Part shown: in pieces, positions 27,342 to 36,235 of the stretch
How the letters are laid out: every line of letters starts with the position of its first letter
Position numbering within the stretch: position 1 is the stretch's first letter
Source: Aurantiacibacter luteus
GTDB taxonomy: Bacteria; Pseudomonadota; Alphaproteobacteria; Sphingomonadales; Sphingomonadaceae
DNA: 64,000 bases
Direction of reading: 5' to 3'
NCBI RefSeq assembly: GCF_001010945.1
Contig: NZ_LBHB01000002.1
Coordinates: forward strand, 558,001-622,000
Program-made: the position numbers and the translations under genes
Notes under the pieces: model-generated
What the model was told of the DNA's origin: nothing
Databases searched by the model: none
What the model saw: only the letters and a program-made list of their open reading frames with translations

Positions 27342-28687
27342 CTCTCTCTCGCTGGGCTCGCCGCACTGCGGGTCGCCTCACTGGGTGCCCTTGTTCGGGC
27401 TCGTGGCGTGATGCTCCAAACGGTGTTGGAAACGTCGTCGGCCACCAGCAGGCGACCGCGCGGCGCATCGAACAACACGCCCACCGGCCGCCCGCGCGCT
27501 TCGCCGTCCGCCAGGAAACCGGTCAGGAAGTCGATGGGGTCGCCCGATGGTCGCCCGCCGCTGAAGGGCACGAAGACGACCTTGTAGCCCGAGCGGTCGT
27601 CGCGGTTCCAGCTGCCATGCTCGCCCACGAAAGCGCCTTCGGCAAAGCGGCCGCCCATGCCGCCATTGGTCACGAAGGTCAGCCCCAGCGCGGCCACGTG
27701 ACTGCCGAGCGCGTAGTCGGGGGAAATGGCCTTGGCGACCATGTCGGGTTTCTGCGGGTGTACGCGCGGGTCAACCGTCTGGCCGTAATAGCTGTAGGGC
27801 CAGCCGTAGAACCCGCCCTCGCGCACCGAAGTGAGATAGTCGGGCACCAGTTCCGGCCCCAGTTCGTCGCGCTCGTTGACCACCGACCACAGGCGGTTGC
27901 CCCAAGGGTCGAAGGCCAGCGCGGTCGGATTGCGGATGCCGCTGGCGTAGATACGACTGGAGCCGTCTTCGGGATCGACCTCCCAGATCACCGCACGGTC
28001 TTCCTCGGCATCCATGCCGCGCTCGCCCACGTTGCTATTCGAGCCGATGCCAACGTAGAGCCGGCTACCGTCGGGGCTGGCGGTCAGCGCCTTGGTCCAG
28101 TGATGGTTGATGGCGGCGGGCAGGTCGGTGACCTTTTCGCCCGGCGCGGTGATGCTCGTCGCGCCCTCGGTGTAGGGGAAGCGCATCAGGTCGCCCTGAT
28201 TGGCGACGTAGATGGCACCATCGACAAAGGCAAGGCCGTAGGGCGCGTCGAGGTCGGAGATGAAGGTGGTCTGCAGGTCGGTCCGCCCGTCGCCGTCGCT
28301 GTCGCGCAGCAGCGAGATGCGGTCGCCGCCCTTCACCGGGCTCTTGCCGCGACCTTTGAGGATGCCGGCGATGATGTCCTTCGGGCGCAGCTTGGGCGCC
28401 TTGCCGCCCGACCCCTCGGCCACCAGCACGTCGCCGTTGGGCAGGACGAGCATCTGGCGCGGGATCTGCAGGTCCTGCGCGATGGCGGTGACGGTGTAGC
28501 CTTCGGGCACCGTTGGCAGTTCGCCGTCCCAGCCGGTTGGCGGGGCGATGGCAATGGCCGGGATCAGGCTGTCCGCCTGTTCGGGAAGGACAGGCGATTG
28601 CCCCGTCTGGTCGAGCCCCTCGGACGAAGGTGCGCATGCGGCGACTAGCGCGATGAAAGGCAGGGCGGCGAGTGACAGGCGGGTCAT
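27338..28687 (-). CDS. PQQ-dependent sugar dehydrogenase-like lipoprotein (sorbosone dehydrogenase family)
   Basis: 449 aa from the ATG at 28687 (GGGAG upstream). The lipoprotein signal has a lipobox near VAACAPS. A six-bladed GSDH/sorbosone-dehydrogenase propeller follows, with the segments LVLPNGDVLVAEG, NHHWTKALTASPDGSRLYVGIGSNSN, RNPTALAFDPWGNRLWSVVNERDE and FVGEHGSWNR. It would oxidise a sugar or aldose using PQQ and feed electrons to the respiratory chain; substrate unproven. Four-base overlap (ATGA) with the DUF2231 gene, downstream of the oxidase cluster. Confidence 0.85.
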   Translation of the reverse strand: MTRLSLAALPFIALVAACAPSSEGLDQTGQSPVLPEQADSLIPAIAIAPPTGWDGELPTVPEGYTVTAIAQDLQIPRQMLVLPNGDVLVAEGSGGKAPKLRPKDIIAGILKGRGKSPVKGGDRISLLRDSDGDGRTDLQTTFISDLDAPYGLAFVDGAIYVANQGDLMRFPYTEGATSITAPGEKVTDLPAAINHHWTKALTASPDGSRLYVGIGSNSNVGERGMDAEEDRAVIWEVDPEDGSSRIYASGIRNPTALAFDPWGNRLWSVVNERDELGPELVPDYLTSVREGGFYGWPYSYYGQTVDPRVHPQKPDMVAKAISPDYALGSHVAALGLTFVTNGGMGGRFAEGAFVGEHGSWNRDDRSGYKVVFVPFSGGRPSGDPIDFLTGFLADGEARGRPVGVLFDAPRGRLLVADDVSNTVWSITPRARTRAPSEATRSAASPARES

Positions 28688-29121
28688 GCGCGGTTCTCCC
28701 GAACGACGGCCGTGGAATGGACGAGGAAGGCGGCGACCAGCGCCAGCACCGTGCAGACGATGGACATGACGAGGCCGGCCGTGCCGACTGATGCCCAGCC
28801 GTCCTTCGCATGCTGGAAGGCGTTGATTACGCCCGTCACGAACATCGCCGCGACGACGATCAGGTAGAGGGTGCTTCGTCCCCGAGCCATGCGCGCACGG
28901 CCGAAGAAGAACGAGATCAGCGCCCAGGCCAGCAGCAGGCCGGTGAAGAAGTCGGCGACGGCGATCAGCCACTGCGAGAAGTTGGTCCACTGCACGACGG
29001 CGGTGTTGAGATAGGTGATGTCGGTCGCCAGCGCGAAGGGGTAGAGTGCGACCGGAAAAGCCAGCAGGATGGCATGGATGGGGCTGGCGAGGGGTTCTGC
29101 GCGCGCTGCGTGTTCTGGCAT
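28684..29121 (-). CDS. DUF2231 membrane protein
   Basis: 145 aa from the ATG at 29121 with GGAG upstream. Four hydrophobic helices with the DUF2231 pattern: HAILLAFPVALYPFALATD at the start and a WTNFSQWLI loop. This family is often found beside cytochrome c oxidase or PQQ dehydrogenase genes, as here; no biochemical role is established. Coupled to the downstream dehydrogenase by ATGA. Confidence 0.8.
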   Translation of the reverse strand: MPEHAARAEPLASPIHAILLAFPVALYPFALATDITYLNTAVVQWTNFSQWLIAVADFFTGLLLAWALISFFFGRARMARGRSTLYLIVVAAMFVTGVINAFQHAKDGWASVGTAGLVMSIVCTVLALVAAFLVHSTAVVRENRA

Positions 29122-29191
29122 CCGAGGCTCCGGCTGATGAGGTCGATGTCCGATCAACAGGTATCGCGGCAAAAAGGTCCGGGCCGGCGGC

Positions 29192-29476
29192 TTAGCCTAC
29201 GAGGGCGGGCAGCGCTCCGAACAGGATGGCGACCGCGGACAGGCCGAGTGCCAGCGGCAGGACGAAGCCGCCGCCAATGTCTCTGCGCCTCCGCCAGACC
29301 AGAGCGAGCGCCGCGAGGGCCAGCACGGTGGCGACCAGCGCGATCCAGCGCGCGGCAGGATCGACGGGAAAGGCGCTGCTCGCGCCCCACAGCGCGGAGA
29401 AATGCGCCGCCCAGACGGAAAAGGCCCAGCCCGCCCCCTGCCAGTCGGTGCTTTCCTTGAAGGTGCCCGCCACCAT
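29192..29476 (-). CDS. small membrane protein of the oxidase cluster, unknown
   Basis: 94 aa with two to three hydrophobic stretches (about 16-32, 44-60, 70-90). The ATG at 29476 overlaps the stop of the fused oxidase gene by one base (TGATG), so it is translationally coupled. I do not recognise a family; the position suggests a small accessory subunit of the caa3-type oxidase (inference). Confidence 0.7.
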   Translation of the reverse strand: MVAGTFKESTDWQGAGWAFSVWAAHFSALWGASSAFPVDPAARWIALVATVLALAALALVWRRRRDIGGGFVLPLALGLSAVAILFGALPALVG

Positions 29477-32016
29477 CAGCCTCCCGGGAAGAAGCGCACG
29501 ACAAGCGCGGTGAGCAGGCCCTGTAGGGCGACGTAGCCGATGAAGCGCACGACGATGTCGAGCGTGACGTTGGCCGGACCCGTCAGGAGGCCCCGCCCGC
29601 TGCGATAGCCGAGGTAGTGCGCCATGATCACCGCGATGGCAGCGCATACGCCTTGGAACGCCGCCAGCGCGAAGACCGTCGCGCCCTGCCCGCTCGCCGC
29701 CGCATCGAGCCCCGCGTCCTGCCAGCCGGTCCAGTTGAGCCAGGCCGAAGCGGCGAGCGCGCCGCTGCCTAGTGCCGCGAGCAGCCACGGACCCTGCCCC
29801 GGGAACACGCCCTTGGGCGAGCGCGCGAGCACGGCGCGCGAAGCCCAGGCAAGGCCCAGCGCCGCAGCGGCAAGGCCCGCGACGAGGCCGCTCTGCCACA
29901 GCGGCGGCGGGGCGATCCAGACCTCGGGATGGATGCCGTAGAGATAGAGGTAGGCGAACACCGCCATGAAGGCGATCATGCCCATGACGACCATCAGCGT
30001 GTTGAGCGCCCACCATCCATGGCTGGACGGCCCGGTGATGGCGACCGGCAGCACGATGCCCGCGCCCACATCCGCCTCCTCGTGCTTCAGCGGTCGGTCG
30101 GTCTCCCACAGCCAGCGAAGCACGCAAGCCACGGCCACCAAGCCGCAGACCAGCGAGAAGCCGTAGGCCTGCACTGTCAGCGCGAGGAAATGCAGCGCCG
30201 TGCCGACCGCCGCCGCCAGCGGCCAGGGCGAGGGGCCGGGCATGATCTGGAGATACTGCGGCTCGGCATTGATCGGGCTGGTAATCAGCGTCTCGCGCAG
30301 GCCCGTGGCGCTGCCGGGGAGGAAATAGCGTCCCTCCTCCACTCGCCGGGCGAGGCCGGGATCGTCCCACAGCGGCTCCCGGCTGCGGACGAGCGGGATC
30401 GAGCGCGTGGAATAGAGCCCGGTCGGCAGCCACTCCAGCGTGCCGCCGCCGTAGACGTTGCCCGCTTCCTCCTCCGCCGAGAAGCGGAAGTTGCGGAAGA
30501 GGTCGACCACGAACAGCAGCACGCCCGCCGCGATGACGAAGGCGCCCACGGTCGAAACCAGGTTCAGCAGGTCCAACCCGCGGTCCGGCAGATAGGTGTA
30601 AACCCGGCGCGGCATGCCCATGAGGCCCGTCAGGTGCATCGGCAGGAACGTGATGTGGATGCCGGAAAAGATCAGCCAGAACACCCAGCCCCCCAGCCGC
30701 TCGCTCAAGGGGCGGGCGCTGGTCATCCCGAACCAGTAGTAGAACGCGCCGAACATCGGCAGCACCATGCCCCCGATGAGGACGTAGTGCAGGTGGGCAA
30801 CGATGAAGTAGGTGTCGTGCGCCTGCCAGTCGAACGGCACCATGCCGACCATCACGCCCGTCAGCCCGCCCATCACGAAGACCAGCAGCCCGCCGACCAC
30901 GAACAGCGCGGGCACGGACCAGCGTATCCTGCCGCTCGCCAGCGTGGCGATCCAGCAGAACACCTGGATGCCGGCGGGCAGGCTGACGGCCATGCTCGCC
31001 GCGCTGAAATAGCCGGTGGAGACGCGCGGCATGCCGGTCGAGAACATGTGGTGCGCCCAGACGCCGAAGCTGATGAAGCCGGTGGCGATAATGGCGAGGA
31101 CGTTGAGCCGGTATCCGACCAGTTCGGTGCGCGCGATGGTGGCGACCATCATGCTCATCAGACCCGCCGCGGGCAGGAAGATGATGTAGACCTCCGGGTG
31201 GCCGAAGAACCAGAACAGGTGCTGCCACAGCAGCGGATCGCCGCCGCGGGTGGGATCGAAGAACGGCCAGTTGAAGGCGCGCTCCAGCTCGAGCAACAGG
31301 GTGCCGAGGATGACGCTGGGAAAGGCCACCACGATCATCACGGCAAAGACCAGCATGGCCCAGGCGAAGATCGGCATCCGGCTCAAGGTCATGCCCGGCG
31401 CGCGGGTGCGCAGCACGCCGACGATAATCTCGATCGCGCCGGCGATTGCGGAGATCTCGATGAAGCCGATGCCCAGCAGCCAGAAGTCGGTGTTGATGCC
31501 GGGGCTGTAAGCGATGGAGGTGAGCGGCGGGTACATGAACCAGCCGCCGTCGGGCGCGAGGCCCACGAACAGCGAGCAGAAGAACAGCAGCCCGCCCACG
31601 AAATAGGCCCAGAAAGCATAGGCTGAGAGGCGCGGGAAAGGCAGGTCGCGCGCGGCCAGCATCTGCGGCAGCAGCAGCACCCCGATCGCCTCCACCATGG
31701 GCACGGCGAACAGGAACATCATCACCGTGCCGTGCATGGTGAAGAACTGGTTGTAGGTTTCCAGCGGCAGGAATTCCTGCATGGGGGCGGCCAGTTGCAC
31801 CCGCATGCCCAGCGACAGCACGCCCGCCAGCAGGAAGAACAGGAAGGCCGTGCCGACGTAGTAGATGCCGATGTAGTTGTTGTTGACCGCGGTCAGCAGC
31901 TGCCAGCCGGTGGGCTTGCACCAGATGCGCTCCAGCTCCTCCAGCTCGCCCTCGGGCCGGGGGCCTTGCGTGGGAAAGCGGTCGTAGAGGGCGTGGTCGA
32001 AGCCCGTCTCGCTCAT
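29476..32016 (-). CDS. cytochrome c oxidase subunit I/III fusion (caa3 type)
   Basis: 846 aa. Subunit I occupies about 1-590 and subunit III-like helices about 610-846. Haem-copper ligands: H95 (haem a), H273 with E275 and Y277 in GHPEVY, H322-H323 (CuB), H408 (haem a3) and H410 (haem a). D124 aligns with the D-pathway aspartate, but the usual D-pathway asparagines are not seen. The segment normally reading GIK(V/I)F reads GIQVF here (Q351), so the K-pathway lysine is replaced. ATGA overlap with coxB upstream. Terminal oxidase of the cytoplasmic membrane. Confidence 0.92.
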   Translation of the reverse strand: MSETGFDHALYDRFPTQGPRPEGELEELERIWCKPTGWQLLTAVNNNYIGIYYVGTAFLFFLLAGVLSLGMRVQLAAPMQEFLPLETYNQFFTMHGTVMMFLFAVPMVEAIGVLLLPQMLAARDLPFPRLSAYAFWAYFVGGLLFFCSLFVGLAPDGGWFMYPPLTSIAYSPGINTDFWLLGIGFIEISAIAGAIEIIVGVLRTRAPGMTLSRMPIFAWAMLVFAVMIVVAFPSVILGTLLLELERAFNWPFFDPTRGGDPLLWQHLFWFFGHPEVYIIFLPAAGLMSMMVATIARTELVGYRLNVLAIIATGFISFGVWAHHMFSTGMPRVSTGYFSAASMAVSLPAGIQVFCWIATLASGRIRWSVPALFVVGGLLVFVMGGLTGVMVGMVPFDWQAHDTYFIVAHLHYVLIGGMVLPMFGAFYYWFGMTSARPLSERLGGWVFWLIFSGIHITFLPMHLTGLMGMPRRVYTYLPDRGLDLLNLVSTVGAFVIAAGVLLFVVDLFRNFRFSAEEEAGNVYGGGTLEWLPTGLYSTRSIPLVRSREPLWDDPGLARRVEEGRYFLPGSATGLRETLITSPINAEPQYLQIMPGPSPWPLAAAVGTALHFLALTVQAYGFSLVCGLVAVACVLRWLWETDRPLKHEEADVGAGIVLPVAITGPSSHGWWALNTLMVVMGMIAFMAVFAYLYLYGIHPEVWIAPPPLWQSGLVAGLAAAALGLAWASRAVLARSPKGVFPGQGPWLLAALGSGALAASAWLNWTGWQDAGLDAAASGQGATVFALAAFQGVCAAIAVIMAHYLGYRSGRGLLTGPANVTLDIVVRFIGYVALQGLLTALVVRFFPGG

Positions 32017-33065
32017 CGCGGCGTGTCCAGCCACTCGGCGATGGCGGCGACATCCTGCGCCGAGAGCAGGTCGTAGCTCGGCATCCGGTTGCCCGGCTTG
32101 ATCGCCTGGCTGTCGGCAATCCAGCCCTGCAGGCTCCCTCGATTGTTGGGCAACACGCCAGCGGCCAGCGTCAGCCGGCGCGAGAGGTGCGTGAGGTCGG
32201 GTCCGGCAAGCCCGTTGGCCTCGGTCCCCGCGACGCGGTGGCAGGCCGCGCAGCCGTTCGCCATGAACAGCGCCTCTCCGTCCAAGGCGCCGCCCACCGC
32301 GCCGGCTTGCGCCGAGACCGGTGCGACGGCACCGGTGCGGCGCGCGAGGGCGGGCAGCTGGCCCGGCACATCCTGCTGTTCGGCGAGGGACGGCACGCCG
32401 AGCGGCTCCCCGGCGATGAAGCGGCGATAGTCCGCATCCTCGTGCGCGACTGCGACGAAGCCCATCAGCGCGTGCGGTCCGCCGCAGTATTCGGCGCAGA
32501 CCCCGCCGAAGTATCCCGCCTTCTCCGCCTGCACCTTGAGCAGGTTGGTGCGGCCGGGGATCATGTCCTTCTTGCCCGAGAGGTTGGGCACCCAGAAGCT
32601 GTGTATAACGTCGGCGCTGCGCAGTTCGAGGACCACGGGGCGGCCCACCGGCAGGTGCACCTCGTTGGCATCGCGCAGGACGACGCGGCCCTGGGCATCG
32701 AGATATTCGACATCCCACCACCACATGTGGCCCGTCACCCTGATGCGCTGCTCGTCGCCGCGGATGGGATCGGTCAGCGAAGCGGTGAGCGTCAGGCCCC
32801 AGACCAGCAGGCCCAGCAGGACCACGCCCGGAAAGGCGATGCCCATGATCCATACGGTCTTCTCGCCGCCGATGCGCGCCTTCAGCTTCGCCGGACCGAA
32901 CAGCGCGACGTAAAGCGCGGCAGCGACGATGGCGGTCACCACCGCCCCCATCGCGAACAGCGCCCAGGCGAGCACCGTCACGCTTTCGGCATAGGGTCCG
33001 GCGGGATCGAGCACCGGCGGCGGCCAGCCCCACCAGGCATCGAATACGGTCTGGGCGTCAGTCAT
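32013..33065 (-). CDS. coxB: cytochrome c oxidase subunit II with C-terminal cytochrome c (caa3 type)
   Basis: 350 aa from the ATG at 33065. Two membrane helices (about 30-55 and 70-93) are followed by the cupredoxin domain with CuA ligands H155, C190, E192, C194, H198 and M201. A fused cytochrome c domain has C272-x-x-C275-H276 and a probable axial M328. The fusion defines a caa3-type oxidase that carries its own electron donor. The start overlaps the stop of the small cytochrome c gene by eight bases. Confidence 0.93.
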   Translation of the reverse strand: MTDAQTVFDAWWGWPPPVLDPAGPYAESVTVLAWALFAMGAVVTAIVAAALYVALFGPAKLKARIGGEKTVWIMGIAFPGVVLLGLLVWGLTLTASLTDPIRGDEQRIRVTGHMWWWDVEYLDAQGRVVLRDANEVHLPVGRPVVLELRSADVIHSFWVPNLSGKKDMIPGRTNLLKVQAEKAGYFGGVCAEYCGGPHALMGFVAVAHEDADYRRFIAGEPLGVPSLAEQQDVPGQLPALARRTGAVAPVSAQAGAVGGALDGEALFMANGCAACHRVAGTEANGLAGPDLTHLSRRLTLAAGVLPNNRGSLQGWIADSQAIKPGNRMPSYDLLSAQDVAAIAEWLDTPR

Positions 33066-33405
33066 CGGCAATACCATAGAGATAGGCGGCGACATCGCGC
33101 GCCTCGGATGGGGTGATCGGCATGGCGGGCATCGTGCTGCCGGGCTTTGCCGCGGGCGCATTGCGGACGAAGGCCGCGAGGTTGCCGGGCGTGTTGGGCA
33201 GCGCCCCGGCAATGGGCCCGCGCCCGTCGAAGGCAGTCAGATCGGGTCCGGCGCGGCCCTGCGGCCAGTCGATGCCCGGCAGCCTATGGCAGGCCGCGCA
33301 GCCGGCGGCAGCGGCCACGATGCGCCCGCGCTCCGCCGCCTTGTCGTCGAAATCGTGCCGGCTTTCGGCGGGCGCCTTGCAGGCCGCGGCCATCGCTGCC
33401 AGCAC
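33058..33405 (-). CDS. small cytochrome c, probable lipoprotein (start uncertain)
   Basis: About 115 aa from a GTG at 33405. A single haem c site (AGCAACHRLPG) is followed by an axial methionine region near STMPAMP. A lipobox-like AAAC is present, but the first canonical start leaves only eight residues before it. Upstream codons continue a plausible signal sequence (L-H-L-T-A-A-I) with no ATG/GTG/TTG before the divergent gene, so the true start may be a rare codon or hold a sequence error. It is probably an electron donor or accessory c-type cytochrome for the oxidase cluster. Confidence 0.7.
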   Translation of the reverse strand: MLAAMAAACKAPAESRHDFDDKAAERGRIVAAAAGCAACHRLPGIDWPQGRAGPDLTAFDGRGPIAGALPNTPGNLAAFVRNAPAAKPGSTMPAMPITPSEARDVAAYLYGIADD

Positions 33406-33471
33406 GATGGCGGCCGTCAGGTGCAGCCTTACGGAACTGGCCCTGCGCGGTAAGGATTGAGAGCGAAACGC

Positions 33472-34197
33472 ATGACCGGACTGCCTTCCCTTTCGCCCGC
33501 CTTCGCCGTCCTGCTCGCGCTGGGGGCAGCGGGCTGCACCGATCCGGCCATCGTGCAGGACCCTTTCGAGGCCACCGGCGAGCTGATCGCCTTCAGCGGC
33601 GGAGAGGCCGGGGCCACGGGGGCCTGTTCCACCTGCCACGGCACGCAGGGGATGGGTGACAGCAATCTCGCCCCGCGCATCGCCGGGCTCGACCAGGGCT
33701 ATGCCCTGCGCCAGCTCGAGCATTTCGCTTCCGGCGCGCGGCAGCACCCGCAGATGTACACCATCGCCAAGGCGCTGGATGGCGAGGCGCGCGAAAAGGT
33801 CACGGCCTACTACGCCGCCGTGGACTGGGCAGTGGCCGACGCGCCGCCGCAGCTTCGCGAGGCGGCCGATCTGTGTTCGGGCGCGGCGATCTATCACGAG
33901 GGCATTCCCGCGCAAGGCGTGGCATCGTGCGCCAGCTGCCACGGAGCGGACGCGCTGGGCAATGCCGGCAACCCGCCGCTCGCCGGGCAGAGCACGCCGT
34001 ACCTCGCCCACCAGCTGGACGCCTGGGCCAGCAGCGAGCGGTACGGCGATGCGGGGGCCGCGATGACGTCCATCAGCCGCGCCCTCCATCCGGACGATCG
34101 GCAAGCGGTGGCGGCGTATGCCGCGAGCCTTGCGGGTGGTCGCGGTGATCGAGCACTTCCGGAAACATGCCTTCGAACACGTCGTCCCGGTCGATGA
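33472..34197 (+). CDS. dihaem cytochrome c (c4-like) lipoprotein
   Basis: 241 aa from the ATG at 33472; a TTG at 33457 is in frame and would add a basic N terminus (RAKR) but has a poorly spaced ribosome site. The lipobox is AAGC. Two cytochrome c domains carry ACSTCHG and SCASCHG. Cytochrome c4-like proteins shuttle electrons from bc1 to oxidases. It is on the opposite strand to the rest of the oxidase cluster, and its last 125 bases are antisense to the end of the b561 gene. Confidence 0.85.
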   Translation: MTGLPSLSPAFAVLLALGAAGCTDPAIVQDPFEATGELIAFSGGEAGATGACSTCHGTQGMGDSNLAPRIAGLDQGYALRQLEHFASGARQHPQMYTIAKALDGEAREKVTAYYAAVDWAVADAPPQLREAADLCSGAAIYHEGIPAQGVASCASCHGADALGNAGNPPLAGQSTPYLAHQLDAWASSERYGDAGAAMTSISRALHPDDRQAVAAYAASLAGGRGDRALPETCLRTRRPGR

Positions 34198-34741
34198 AGT
34201 GGTGCTTGAGCGCAGCGAGCGCATGGGCGGGCACCAGCAGCGCCAGCAGGATGACCGCCGCGACATGGATGTCCATTGCCCAGTCGAGCGCACGGAACTG
34301 CCACTCGCGCGACAGGTCGTAGAACGGCATCGGCGGGATCGGGATAAGGCCCGCGAGATACAGCGGCCGCGCCGGCTGGATGGCCGACCACATCGCCCAG
34401 CCCGACAGCGGCAGCACCGTGAACAGCGCATAGAAGATGCCGTGCGTAATGTGCGCGATGGTCGAGGGGAGACCGGGCTTGTCGGCATCGTTGATCGGCC
34501 CGGGCACAATCAGCCGCCACAGCAGGCGCAGCAGGCCGAGCACCAGCAGCGTCAGCCCGATCTGCGAATGCAGCGCATAGGCGGCCAGCTTCTCTCCGCC
34601 GACCAGGTAGCGCTGGATCCACCAGCCGGTACCGAGCTGGAAGATCACCACGACCGCCATGATCCAGTGAAAGGCCACGCCCACGGGAGTGTAGCGCCCC
34701 CGGTCGCGGTAGCTCTTCGCCCATTGGCCGAGGGAACTCAT
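34073..34741 (-). CDS. cytochrome b561-family membrane protein
   Basis: 222 aa with four membrane helices and histidines suited to two b haems: GVAFHWIMA (H25), YALHSQIGL, AHITHGIF and MDIHVAAVI. The start overlaps the stop of ctaG (ATGA). The C-terminal 30 or so residues after MFPE are hydrophilic and unconserved in appearance, and are encoded opposite the end of the dihaem cytochrome gene. It probably oxidises quinol or passes electrons to the periplasmic cytochromes of this cluster. Confidence 0.87.
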   Translation of the reverse strand: MSSLGQWAKSYRDRGRYTPVGVAFHWIMAVVVIFQLGTGWWIQRYLVGGEKLAAYALHSQIGLTLLVLGLLRLLWRLIVPGPINDADKPGLPSTIAHITHGIFYALFTVLPLSGWAMWSAIQPARPLYLAGLIPIPPMPFYDLSREWQFRALDWAMDIHVAAVILLALLVPAHALAALKHHFIDRDDVFEGMFPEVLDHRDHPQGSRHTPPPLADRPDGGRG

Positions 34742-35496
34742 GCGGAACGGGGCGCAACGTGCGGGCGGGCATCCGCGCCGAGGGCGCGCCACAGCATGAC
34801 CGAGGCCAGCAGCAGGTAGGCACCGCCCCCGCCGACCCACATGACGAGCCCCGCGACCTGCTGGTCCTCCAGCGCGCTGAGACCCCATGGCGCGGTCGTC
34901 AGCCAGTGCGGCGCGTAGAATGCCCGGCCGGCGAAGACGAGCAGCGCGCCCAGAGCACCCATCTGCACCATCTGCGCCAGCAGGGCGCCCGTGGCCGCGA
35001 GGGCCGGCGCTCGCCGCAGCGAGGCCCACCAGGCGGCGGCGCTGAGGGTAATCGACAGTTGCATCGCCCAGAAGACCAAGTCGTTCGACAGGGCCTGCGC
35101 ATAGAGGGCGGGCACGTGCCAGGCCCAGAAGATCGCGGCCTGCATCAGCGTGGCGGCGGTCAGCGGGATGCGCGGAAAGGCCTTGGGCCCGACGGCCCCG
35201 ACCAGCAGCGGTGCGAGCACCAGCGCAAGCGCCAGATGATGGACCGAGCGGGCGAGAAACAGAGCCGAACCCAGGGCACAAAGCGGGGTGACGAAAAGCA
35301 CGATCGTGCAGCCCGTCGCGGCCAGTTGCTCGCGGAACGTGGCACGAGAGGTCGTGAAACCGACGACCAGCAGGGCCGCAAGACAGCCGAGCAGCATCCA
35401 GTCCCAGTTCCAGTGCGACAGCCAATGGGCAGGTATCGGGGCCTCGCCGCAGTAGGGATGCCAGTTATGGGTCTGGAATGCGGCTGGGTGGCTCAT
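34738..35496 (-). CDS. ctaG: cytochrome c oxidase assembly factor CtaG (caa3 type)
   Basis: 252 aa, seven or so helices, of the caa3_CtaG family (different from the Cox11-type CtaG). Typical histidines in the membrane helices include ARSVHHLALALVLAP and FWAWHVPALY. Believed to aid copper insertion into caa3 oxidases. TAGGA precedes the ATG. First gene of the minus-strand oxidase cluster. Confidence 0.88.
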   Translation of the reverse strand: MSHPAAFQTHNWHPYCGEAPIPAHWLSHWNWDWMLLGCLAALLVVGFTTSRATFREQLAATGCTIVLFVTPLCALGSALFLARSVHHLALALVLAPLLVGAVGPKAFPRIPLTAATLMQAAIFWAWHVPALYAQALSNDLVFWAMQLSITLSAAAWWASLRRAPALAATGALLAQMVQMGALGALLVFAGRAFYAPHWLTTAPWGLSALEDQQVAGLVMWVGGGGAYLLLASVMLWRALGADARPHVAPRSA

Positions 35497-35638
35497 CCCG
35501 CCGTCCTATCGAAACCAGCGCCTCATGCAATCGCGCCAACGACCGGCCGCGAGTGAAATTTTCGCAAGATCGGCTTCACAATTCTGTTCGCCGTAGATCA
35601 AAATTCGACCCAACGCAGTATCAGGATGCGCTGATCGG

Positions 35639-36235
35639 TCAGCGATCATCCGCGTGATCCCTTATGTAATAGTCGATCGGCTTGAACGTGCCGCCGTTGG
35701 AGGCGTAGGCCGAGCACGCCGTCAGGCCCACGACCAGGTCCATCTCGGCGCGCAGGCGGATGAAATCGCCTGTCTTGCTGGTGGGCGGGTCGACGCGCAG
35801 CGTGCCGTCGGCGGCGAGGGGCACGTTCATGAACACGTTGAATGCGGTCGGGATATCGTCCTCGGTCACGCCGTAGGGAGCCAGCGCGGCAGCCAGGTTG
35901 CCGAAGCATCCCTGGTGCACGGGCTTGTCGGGATAGAAATGTTCAAATGTCGCGACGGAGCATGGCGTGAGGAGGAAATCGTGGGTGCCCACGGTATCTT
36001 CCAAGATCGTCAGCATGGGCCGCGAGCGGTTCGACCACAGCTGCGCGCCCGTCGTCAGGCGAATGGTCTCCTCGTAATCGAAAGTCCGGCCGTTGGAAAT
36101 GACTTCGCGCACGTCTGCGGCGTTGTAGGCGACGAGATCGCTGACCTGCCCGCCATCGGGATCGAGCACCACGAGCTCCGCCCCCTTGCCGAGCGCAAAG
36201 GCAACGCCGCTTCGCGGTTCGATGCGGTGGGTCAT
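35639..36235 (-). CDS. DUF1989 / urea carboxylase-associated family protein
   Basis: 198 aa from the ATG at 36235, coupled by ATGA to the preceding gene. The family pattern is GQVSDLVAYNAADVREVISNGRT, TPCSVATFEHFY, TAFNVFMNVPLAADG, and LTACSAYASNGG at the end. Some DUF1989 proteins are subunits of carboxyguanidine deiminase in guanidine breakdown; others are uncharacterised. Only one copy is present and no guanidine carboxylase is nearby, so function is open. It most likely works with the neighbouring YqcI/YcgG protein. Confidence 0.85.
   Translation of the reverse strand: MTHRIEPRSGVAFALGKGAELVVLDPDGGQVSDLVAYNAADVREVISNGRTFDYEETIRLTTGAQLWSNRSRPMLTILEDTVGTHDFLLTPCSVATFEHFYPDKPVHQGCFGNLAAALAPYGVTEDDIPTAFNVFMNVPLAADGTLRVDPPTSKTGDFIRLRAEMDLVVGLTACSAYASNGGTFKPIDYYIRDHADDR

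Noticed and set aside
29929-31626. 565-codon plus-strand frame opposite the oxidase subunit
   Set aside because: Composition typical of antisense to membrane-protein codons; no domain.
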